Shown here: positions 1-5,270 of the stretch, piece after piece
How positions within the stretch are numbered: the stretch's first letter is position 1
Layout: every line of letters starts with the position of its first letter
Assembly: GCA_913042885.1 (NCBI GenBank)
Contig: CAJWLW010000334.1
Coordinates: 1 to 5,270 of the forward strand
Direction of reading: 5' to 3'
Source: an uncultured Lentisphaeria bacterium
Lineage (GTDB): Bacteria; Verrucomicrobiota; Lentisphaeria; JABSQK01; CAJWLW01
DNA: 5,270 bases
Translations under genes and position numbers: made by a program
The notes under the pieces: generated by a model
Database searches by the model: none
Told to the model about the DNA's origin: nothing
The model's input: only the letters and a program-made list of their open reading frames with translations

Positions 1-827
1 AGGGCCTGCCAGCTTTCGTAGCGGTCCTCACGGTCTTTCTCGAGCATCCGATTGAGCAGTTCGGTGCATTCTCCCGAGACGTTCACGTTGCGTTCGTTGG
101 CGGGCTCGGGCGGTTCGTCCATCTGTTTCTGCATCAGCAGCAGGGGCGCTATTTCCTCGAACGGCAGCGAGCCGGTCACCATTTCGTACATAGCGATACC
201 GAGCGAATACATGTCGCAGCGGAAATCGAGGTCGTCGCTGCCCCTGATTTGTTCCGGGCTCATGTATTCGGGGGTGCCGATGGTGAAGCCGATGCCGGTA
301 AGGTCCATTGACTGCCCTTCTTCGGAAGACTTGGCGATGCCGAACCCGGTAAGTCTGGCCTGGTGGTCGCTGGTGATGAAGACGTTGTTTGGCTTGAAAT
401 CGCGATGCAGCAGTTTCTTGGTCTCCCAGACATAGTGGAGTGCATCGACGATTGGGATCATCAACTCCATGACCTCGCGCTCTGCCAGCGGGCTGTGTTG
501 CAGCATGTAGTCGTCGAGCGAACAGCCGCCAGCCTCGCTCTGGGTCACCAGATAATAGCATCCGGCGTCTTCGCCGGCGTCGATGACACGCAGGATGTTC
601 GGATGGTTGATGCTCGTGAGCAGCTCGACTTCCTGCAGAAAACGGCCGACGTTCTCGTCGTCCATTGTGCCGGAAAGAACCTCGACACGAACGCAATCGG
701 TGCCTCCCTCGGTTTCCTGTGTGGCGTCATAAATTTCGCCCAGGCTACTTTCACCGACACGCCTTTCGAGGGCGTATTTGCCGGCAATTTTTGTACCTGC
801 GAGGGGACCTATTTCCTCTTCGCTCAT
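1..827 (-). CDS. Ser/Thr protein kinase-like protein, probable pseudokinase (3' end outside window)
   Basis: Translating the minus strand from ATG 827 gives 275 complete residues with no stop before the left edge. The fold is a bacterial Hanks-type (PknB-like) Ser/Thr kinase. Present: alpha-C Glu E66 in RFLQEVELL, then NHPNI (74-78); catalytic loop HRDFKPNN (141-148) with D143, K145 and N148; P+1 loop and APE-like motif GTPEYMSPEQ (184-193); alpha-F Asp D205 in RCDMYSLG; C-lobe Arg R269 in KDREDRY. Altered: the glycine loop is VGESSLGEIY (24-33), with the second Gly replaced by Ser; the beta-3 lysine position reads VRVEVL (46-51), with Glu at 49; DFG is GFG (161-163). Loss of both the ATP-anchoring Lys and the metal-binding Asp normally marks a pseudokinase. 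No membrane segment is seen in this part. Any C-terminal domain lies outside the window. ATG 827 is preferred over in-frame ATG 839 because GGAG sits 6 nt upstream of 827 and nothing similar precedes 839. The kinase fold is certain; inactivity is inferred from family knowledge. Confidence 0.93.
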   Translation of the reverse strand, partial: MSEEEIGPLAGTKIAGKYALERRVGESSLGEIYDATQETEGGTDCVRVEVLSGTMDDENVGRFLQEVELLTSINHPNILRVIDAGEDAGCYYLVTQSEAGGCSLDDYMLQHSPLAEREVMELMIPIVDALHYVWETKKLLHRDFKPNNVFITSDHQARLTGFGIAKSSEEGQSMDLTGIGFTIGTPEYMSPEQIRGSDDLDFRCDMYSLGIAMYEMVTGSLPFEEIAPLLLMQKQMDEPPEPANERNVNVSGECTELLNRMLEKDREDRYESWQA

Positions 828-833
828 GGCTGG

Positions 834-837
834 CTCC
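834..837 (-). promoter_or_regulatory. Ribosome binding site deciding the kinase-like gene start
   Basis: On the minus strand GGAG is followed by six bases and then ATG at 827-825. This is a good Shine-Dalgarno match and spacing. The alternative in-frame ATG at 839-837 overlaps this motif and has no purine-rich stretch before it, so the protein most likely begins MSEEEIG rather than MEPAMSEEE. Confidence 0.7.
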
Positions 838-885
838 ATAGCTGTCGCGACGACATGGCGGAGTATCAAGTTCAGTGGTGCAGTC

Positions 886-900
886 GCTGTCAAAGACAGC
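886..900. repeat. Short perfect inverted repeat (6-bp arms, 3-nt loop)
   Basis: The plus strand reads GCTGTC-AAA-GACAGC. It lies in the 136-bp non-coding gap between the J-like gene stop (964) and the kinase-like gene start (827). On the minus strand the hairpin contains a perfect TTGACA hexamer (893-888). It could be an operator overlapping a -35 box or an RNA hairpin in the leader. There is no run of T after it, so it does not look like an intrinsic terminator. The arms are short enough to occur by chance. Confidence 0.4.
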
Positions 901-924
901 CACAAAGTACCACGCACCGCGCCG

Positions 925-953
925 ATTTCAATTGTGGTCCGGCATCGAGTCAA
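925..953 (-). promoter_or_regulatory. Candidate sigma70-type promoter for the kinase-like gene
   Basis: On the minus strand TTGACT (953-948, 5 of 6 to the -35 consensus) is followed after exactly 17 nt by TGAAAT (930-925, 4 of 6 to the -10 consensus). The elements lie about 100 nt upstream of the kinase-like start, in the only sizeable intergenic gap of the window. A second -35-like element, a perfect TTGACA at 893-888, has only a poor -10 partner (GATACT, 20 nt downstream). The kinase-like gene could equally be read through from the genes upstream. No transcription data support either option. Confidence 0.3.
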
Positions 954-963
954 CGGCAGTTCA

Positions 964-1443
964 TCAGTTGTCGAAGACGATATGCCGTGGCTTCCGTCGG
1001 CGCTGCAGTTCAGCTATCTCGGCGACATCGATTTGCAGTTCCGGATCCCGCTCGGACTCGGGAAAATCGAGGTCTGCGAGTTCATTGCTGGTGCCTTCCG
1101 TCAACACCTGAGCGAGGCTTGGTGGCGGCAGTGTGACGTTTTCGGACTGCAGATTCGGCAGGTTTTTCAAGCGGCTCTGAATGGTGCGCACGTCGATGCG
1201 GTCGAGAATGAGTGCATTGACCTGCACGCGCTGGCGACGGGTTTTCAGGGTCTTGATGTGCTCCTGAAGTTGCGCTGCCTTCGCAACCCGTTCGTCCTCG
1301 GGCAGCGAAGAGATTGCAGCCATCGCCGTCTCGAACTGGGCGCCGATTTCTTCATCGGACGCCGTGTGCTCGAGGCCGAGCTCGTCATATATTGACGGGG
1401 GCTCTGGACTGGACGGGTTTGAGTTTTTTGCTTGACTTGTCAT
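964..1443 (-). CDS. Small J-domain-like protein lacking the HPD motif
   Basis: The protein has 159 residues. After a Ser/Pro-rich N-terminus (about 1-17), residues 18-80 look like a DnaJ J-domain. IYDELGLEHTASDEEI (18-33) matches the typical helix I/II opening (YxxLGLxxxASDEEI). A helical LxxxxxxLKTRRxRVxxN segment (59-76) resembles helix III and the end of a J-domain. Where the Hsp70-activating His-Pro-Asp should lie, the sequence reads SSL (45-47), so canonical DnaK stimulation is not expected. The rest (about 81-159) is charged and has no recognised domain; it ends with a basic RRRKPRH patch and VFDN. No signal peptide or membrane segment is seen. The ATG at 1443 lies 59 nt inside the end of the upstream TPR gene. 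The upstream in-frame ATG at 1500 would add 19 residues that are only an out-of-frame copy of the TPR gene. AAGG lies 12 nt before ATG 1443, which is rather far, so translation may depend on coupling to the TPR gene. The J-like assignment rests on motif resemblance only. Confidence 0.82.
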   Translation of the reverse strand: MTSQAKNSNPSSPEPPSIYDELGLEHTASDEEIGAQFETAMAAISSLPEDERVAKAAQLQEHIKTLKTRRQRVQVNALILDRIDVRTIQSRLKNLPNLQSENVTLPPPSLAQVLTEGTSNELADLDFPESERDPELQIDVAEIAELQRRRKPRHIVFDN

Positions 1444-4400
1444 CGTCAGTGTTTGCCTTTTTGATGTTGAGATTACGCATGGCGCTGTACATTTTGTCAA
1501 ACTCGGCGGCTATTTTCGTGCCACCCGCCGCAGCCGCATTGGGGTCTTTGGCGGCTTCGCGCAGAACTCGCAGCGACCCCTCGAGGCTGCCCAATTGGAC
1601 GCCGGCGGGCTTGTCGCGTAACAGCTTTTCAAGCAATTGTCCCGCTGACGCAAACTCGCCCATGGCGCCACGCTGCAGGGCGTTGAGCATGTTCGTGGTG
1701 AACTCGCGCTTGGCCTTTTGAAAATCGCTGTATTCAGGAAACACGCTGCGAGCTTTACGGAGACTTTCGAGATCGGCTGTGAGCGATGTCGTGTCACGGC
1801 CATCGGTCACGTCGATGCGGATGTGGACCAGCAGATTGCAGATGACAAAGCTCCATTGGTCAGTGCGCGGGTCGTCGCGGTCGATGTCGGCCTTAAAAGC
1901 GTTGTAGCGCCGGCCGAGCATGGCCAGGTTTTCGCGTGGATTTTCACCGGCCGAGGTCAGCAGAGACAGGTAACACTCGAGCCCGGACTCGTCACTTGCT
2001 TCGATTTTCTCCATCGTGTATTCGACAAAGCGGGTGACAAAATTCTCGAGCTTGAACTGGACGTTGATGGCCGTGATCTCATCGTCATTGAACGGCGTTA
2101 CACTCTCGCCCGGCGCCGCGAAGCGCTGGCTCTCGCGATTCCAGAATTGTGGATTGATAAAAACACTCTCTTCCCAGAAATTCAGACATTCGTTCCAGGC
2201 GCCGAAGGTCTCGTCGGCGGCATGCCCCGCTTCGAGTATGCTCGCAAGTTGGTAATGCAGCACAGCCAGATTGTGGAGTAGTGAGTGCGCCAGATCCTTA
2301 TCCGCCATGCCGTCGAGCCTTTTCTTGAGTTCGAGGATTGCTTGGCGCACGGCCGTTGGATCGTTCGCGTGATCCAGCACTTCGCTGAGCGACAGCGCCA
2401 TGATGACGGTTTTTATTTCCGGCGCCGGCGCCGGAATCTGCTCGAAAATATGGCGGGCGCCGGCGAGGTCACGCTTGCCGACAGCGGCAATAGCCAGTTC
2501 GGTCGAAAGAATTGAAAAGAGTTTGTTGCCACGGCTTTGATTATCGCTGAGGTAGGGTGCCAGGGCGGCCTTGGCGAGGTCGCCCTGGCCCTCCTGGATG
2601 AGAGCAACTGCCTGCAGATAGGCAACGCCGGCGCGGCTGTCCGCCGGCAGTTCGTCCATGAGCCCGGCAATTCTGTTGAAGTCGCGGAGGTGACACAGAT
2701 AAAAGGCTCGATTGAGGGACACATGCTGATCGACGAACGCGGCACCGGTGTAGTTGCCGCCGGCAGACTGCGCATCGAGTTCGCGGATGGCTTTGTCGTA
2801 GTCGCCTTGGTGGCCCGCGAGATAGGCATTTATAGTGGCCATACCCACTTTGACGTAAGGCGCCACATCCGGCATGGCCGCGAGTTGCTGCATCATCGAT
2901 TGCACGGCGGTGTCGTGTCCGAGCCCGAGCTCGGCGACTATCGCATGGTATTGATAGCGGCTGTTGCCCTGCTCGGTGTCCCGCAGGGTACTCAATGTCG
3001 CCAGGGTTTCTTCATAGCTGCCCTGGTGCAGATGGTTCATGGCGGTATAGAATTGACAGAGCAGCTGGCACTGTGGGTCGTCGTTCTGAGCCTGCAGTTC
3101 GGACAACACACTCTGCGCCTCGTCATAGTTTCCGTTGGCTACGAGGCCGACCACATGGCGAAGCTGCGACTCCGCAATGAGCCGTGAGAGTCGCTGTTGC
3201 CGGGCCGGGTCGATGGCGCTTGCAACGACGAACTCGAGGCATTTCAGGGCGCCGTCGTAGGCGTTGTGATCGATCAGAAAGAGTCCCAGTGAATAGAGCG
3301 TCCGCTGGGCGAAGTCGGACCAGAGGGTATCGACGGATGCCGGATTCACAAGATGTGCGATGATTTCGCGGCAGCGGTGGGGGCGGTGCTGTGCTGCCAG
3401 CGCTCTGGCGTAAAAGTAAAGGTCCCAGGAGGACAGCAGGTCAATCGACTCGACGGTGTCATAGTGCTGCAGGACCTTGTCGTGGCGCTCGGCCGTGGCG
3501 TAAATGCGACCCAGCGCGGTATGCGCCGGAACGCTGAGCGCGCCTAAACGAGCGGCCTTTTCGAGGTGGATGATTGCTTTGGCGTCATTTTTGCCCTCGT
3601 GCAGCAGACCCCGGTAGTAATTGGCGCTGAAATTGTCCGGTTCGGTCTGCAGAACCTGATCGAATATGGTTGCCGCCTTGTCGTCTTCACCGCCTTCGAA
3701 AGCCAATTGACCCATGCCGACGAACGCCGGAATGCAGTTGGCGTCGATCGCCAGCGCCTGCTTGAACTTTTCCTTGGCATCCTGCAGGTCGTTGGCCAGG
3801 TATTTGATGTTGCCGTGCAGCGCCAGAGCTCTGGAGTAGAAGTCGTCGCCTTCCTTGATGAACCCGGCTATTTTGACCGCCTTGTCCATGGTGCCGTAGG
3901 CGGCCAGAGAGGATGCCAGAAAATACATTGCTTCGCTGTCATTCGGTTCGCGCTTGAGCAGTTGCTGGAAGTGATCGACGGCCTTGTCAATCTCGTCGGC
4001 GCGGGCATAGGAGCGGGCGCTCCAGAAGAGGCCGTCGCGGTCCTTGTCGGGGATCGAATCGTAACACTTGTACGCGGAGACATACTTGCCGGTCTCGAAG
4101 AAGCAGCGGCCGAGTTTGGACCACAGCTCACGGCTGCCGCCGCGAGCGGCGAGACACACCTTGACGTGTGAGATCGCACCTTCGTAGTCGTGCGACTCGA
4201 ACAGCAGGTCACCGAGCAAGAGACGGGTGTCGATATGCTTGGGATTGAGGCTGGCATGCTGGTTGAGATAGCGGCGTGCATCATCGGTGAGACCCAGTTC
4301 GACCGCCAGACGTCCGAGCTGGCACAAGCACTCGGCGAAGTTGTTCTTCCAGTCTTCGGTGGTCTTGACCAGTTCCTTGTCGAGGCGCTTGAGCAGACGC

Positions 4401-5270
4401 TCGAATTCCTGGTAGCCGCGATCGGGTTTGGAATTTGCCAGTTCGCGAGCCTTGGAGATGCGATAGAGTAGCCGGTCATGGAGCAACGGCAAATCCTTTT
4501 CGAGGCGCACGATATTTGCAGAAAGCCGGTCTTTGAAAGAGTGCGTTGTAACCGGCCGGTCATCCCTTGTGCCGCCCAGCACCCGGAGCAGCAGACGCTC
4601 GAGCACAAGCCGGCGTTCGCCGTAAATCAGCGGGAAAAAGAGGTAGGTGCTGAACCCGATACCGTAGAACAGGATGCCCGGAATCACGGTGGCCCGCACG
4701 AAGGCAGTTGTGAAGTCGACATTGGATATCAGGCATGGCACAAGGATTGCCAGGAACGCCGCAAATACGGTCGTGAACTGGAGCAGGCGATAGTTCAGAT
4801 GGCCGCGCGCCCGGCCGCGGCGGTGGGCAACGGCATAGGTGCTGAGCCAGATGATGATGGTGACACCGAAAAGAAACCAGTCGAGGTCGGCCTTGATCCC
4901 CAAGGGCCTTTGGATGCGTGCAAGGCGTACCTTGCGGACCAGCTCGCGGCGCCGTTCCGCCAGCGAATAGTCCGCGGCGACGAGCGGGAAGTTTATCAAC
5001 ACATCGCCGTAGATCGCATCGGCCTTGAGGCTTTGGCCGGTTTCGTTGAAGTTTTCGGCCAGGGCGATTTTCCACTTGACCAGGATATCGTCGAAATTCT
5101 CGTCCACGCTGATGTTCTCGAAGCGGCGCACAAATAATTGCAGCCCTTCCACGAAAACGACTGATACTTGCTGGCCCTGCTGGCTGTCCCGGTCATACTG
5201 TCGAACGGTCTGCCGGACGATCGGCACGATGGCGCTCTCGATGTCAATTTCCTTTGAGAGGTTGGCGTAC
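1385..5270 (-). CDS. Large membrane-anchored TPR-repeat protein (5' end probably outside window)
   Basis: The frame is open to the window edge: 14 codons (YANLSKEIDIESAI) precede the first possible in-window start, GTG 5227, which has no convincing ribosome site. Residue numbers below count from that GTG; 1280 residues follow it. Residues 1-110 are of unknown type and end in a strongly basic stretch. Hydrophobic segments lie near 117-134, 147-168 and 180-201. Residues 294-930 are mostly TPRs, about 15 or more. Clear examples are 331-362 (LLLGDLLFESHDYEGAI), 399-430 (ARADEIDKAVDHF, ending EPND), 464-496 (DLQDAKEKFKQALAI) and 498-532 (EDDKAATIFDQVL, ending TEPDN). Later repeats are more divergent. 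Residues 940-1240 are helical with conserved-looking Trp/Phe patches (HNLAVLHY at 985-992, WNECLNFWEE at 1011-1020, NPQFWN at 1025-1030), and I recognise no family there. The tail (1255-1280) is Lys/Asp/Ser-rich. TPR arrays bind proteins, so a membrane-tethered scaffold is likely. The partner and pathway are unknown. The stop overlaps the start of the J-like gene. Confidence 0.93.
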   Translation of the reverse strand, partial: YANLSKEIDIESAIVPIVRQTVRQYDRDSQQGQQVSVVFVEGLQLFVRRFENISVDENFDDILVKWKIALAENFNETGQSLKADAIYGDVLINFPLVAADYSLAERRRELVRKVRLARIQRPLGIKADLDWFLFGVTIIIWLSTYAVAHRRGRARGHLNYRLLQFTTVFAAFLAILVPCLISNVDFTTAFVRATVIPGILFYGIGFSTYLFFPLIYGERRLVLERLLLRVLGGTRDDRPVTTHSFKDRLSANIVRLEKDLPLLHDRLLYRISKARELANSKPDRGYQEFERLLKRLDKELVKTTEDWKNNFAECLCQLGRLAVELGLTDDARRYLNQHASLNPKHIDTRLLLGDLLFESHDYEGAISHVKVCLAARGGSRELWSKLGRCFFETGKYVSAYKCYDSIPDKDRDGLFWSARSYARADEIDKAVDHFQQLLKREPNDSEAMYFLASSLAAYGTMDKAVKIAGFIKEGDDFYSRALALHGNIKYLANDLQDAKEKFKQALAIDANCIPAFVGMGQLAFEGGEDDKAATIFDQVLQTEPDNFSANYYRGLLHEGKNDAKAIIHLEKAARLGALSVPAHTALGRIYATAERHDKVLQHYDTVESIDLLSSWDLYFYARALAAQHRPHRCREIIAHLVNPASVDTLWSDFAQRTLYSLGLFLIDHNAYDGALKCLEFVVASAIDPARQQRLSRLIAESQLRHVVGLVANGNYDEAQSVLSELQAQNDDPQCQLLCQFYTAMNHLHQGSYEETLATLSTLRDTEQGNSRYQYHAIVAELGLGHDTAVQSMMQQLAAMPDVAPYVKVGMATINAYLAGHQGDYDKAIRELDAQSAGGNYTGAAFVDQHVSLNRAFYLCHLRDFNRIAGLMDELPADSRAGVAYLQAVALIQEGQGDLAKAALAPYLSDNQSRGNKLFSILSTELAIAAVGKRDLAGARHIFEQIPAPAPEIKTVIMALSLSEVLDHANDPTAVRQAILELKKRLDGMADKDLAHSLLHNLAVLHYQLASILEAGHAADETFGAWNECLNFWEESVFINPQFWNRESQRFAAPGESVTPFNDDEITAINVQFKLENFVTRFVEYTMEKIEASDESGLECYLSLLTSAGENPRENLAMLGRRYNAFKADIDRDDPRTDQWSFVICNLLVHIRIDVTDGRDTTSLTADLESLRKARSVFPEYSDFQKAKREFTTNMLNALQRGAMGEFASAGQLLEKLLRDKPAGVQLGSLEGSLRVLREAAKDPNAAAAGGTKIAAEFDKMYSAMRNLNIKKANTDDDKSSKKLKPVQSRAPVNI
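2417..2436. repeat. 20-bp perfect palindrome inside the TPR gene
   Basis: The sequence from 2417 to 2436 equals its own reverse complement. On the minus strand it encodes part of a Pro-Ala-Pro-Ala-Pro-Glu linker (about residues 932-937) between the TPR array and the C-terminal region. The alternating CCG/GCG codons make most of the symmetry unavoidable, so a separate DNA function is doubtful. Confidence 0.35.

Noticed and set aside
562..577. Perfect GC-rich hairpin CCGGCG-TCTT-CGCCGG
   Set aside because: It lies inside the kinase-like coding sequence and comes from a repeated Asp-Ala-Gly-type peptide (DAGEDAG). There is no T run and no gene boundary, so it is not a terminator.
681..683. Sequencing error as the cause of the pseudokinase reading
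   Set aside because: The frame is intact throughout. Three separate motifs are altered, and the DFG Asp to Gly (GGG) change needs two base changes.
28..696. Minus-strand open frame of 222 codons, very rich in Arg and His
   Set aside because: It is an out-of-frame reading of the kinase-like gene. The correct frame there encodes HRDFKPNN and GTPEYMSPEQ.
886..900. Hairpin as an intrinsic terminator after the J-like gene
   Set aside because: The stem is only 6 bp and no T-rich tract follows on the minus strand, so termination is not supported.
363..1395. Long open frames on the plus strand (363-1136 and 778-1395)
   Set aside because: They lie antisense to the kinase-like and J-like genes, whose minus-strand translations give clear family motifs. 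The plus-strand translations show no recognisable domain and are explained by GC-rich codon bias.
1444..1500. Longer J-like protein starting at the in-frame ATG at 1500
   Set aside because: The 19 extra residues are an out-of-frame reading of the TPR gene tail, and the J-like fold is already complete from ATG 1443.
3566..5137. Plus-strand open frames of about 200 codons (3566-4171 and 4478-5137)
   Set aside because: They mirror the TPR gene, whose repeat pattern and membrane segments are unambiguous on the minus strand.

Overview
The window is a densely coding, GC-rich (high fifties percent by eye) bacterial segment. All supported genes lie on the minus strand and read from high to low coordinates. 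The organism cannot be named. Candidates are a proteobacterium or a PVC-type bacterium (Lentisphaerae/Kiritimatiellota-like). The PVC hint is weak: the kinase C-lobe ends in a KDREDRYESW-type motif, which I recall as common in kinases of that group. There are no RNA genes, CRISPR arrays, insertion sequences or other mobile-element signals.

Layout in transcription order: (1) From the right edge to 1385 runs one very large frame for a membrane-anchored tetratricopeptide-repeat (TPR) protein. Its frame is still open at the window edge, so its 5' end is probably missing. It has an N-terminal region of unknown type, three hydrophobic segments, a long TPR superhelix of about 15 or more repeats, and an all-helical C-terminal region I cannot assign. 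(2) At 1443-964 is a small protein of 159 residues. It starts with a J-domain-like fold that lacks the HPD tripeptide, and its start overlaps the end of the TPR gene by 59 nt. (3) After a 136-bp gap holding a candidate promoter and a small perfect hairpin, a Ser/Thr-kinase-like gene starts at 827 and runs off the left edge. Its fold motifs are clear, but the glycine loop, the ATP-anchoring lysine and the DFG aspartate are all altered, so it is probably a pseudokinase or a highly atypical kinase. An ORF search that requires a stop codon inside the window misses this gene.

A membrane-tethered TPR scaffold, a J-like protein without the residues that stimulate Hsp70, and a kinase-fold protein without key catalytic residues all suggest protein-protein binding rather than catalysis. 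I infer a scaffold or signalling assembly of unknown role. This grouping is the most interesting aspect of the window. Its function cannot be read from the sequence.
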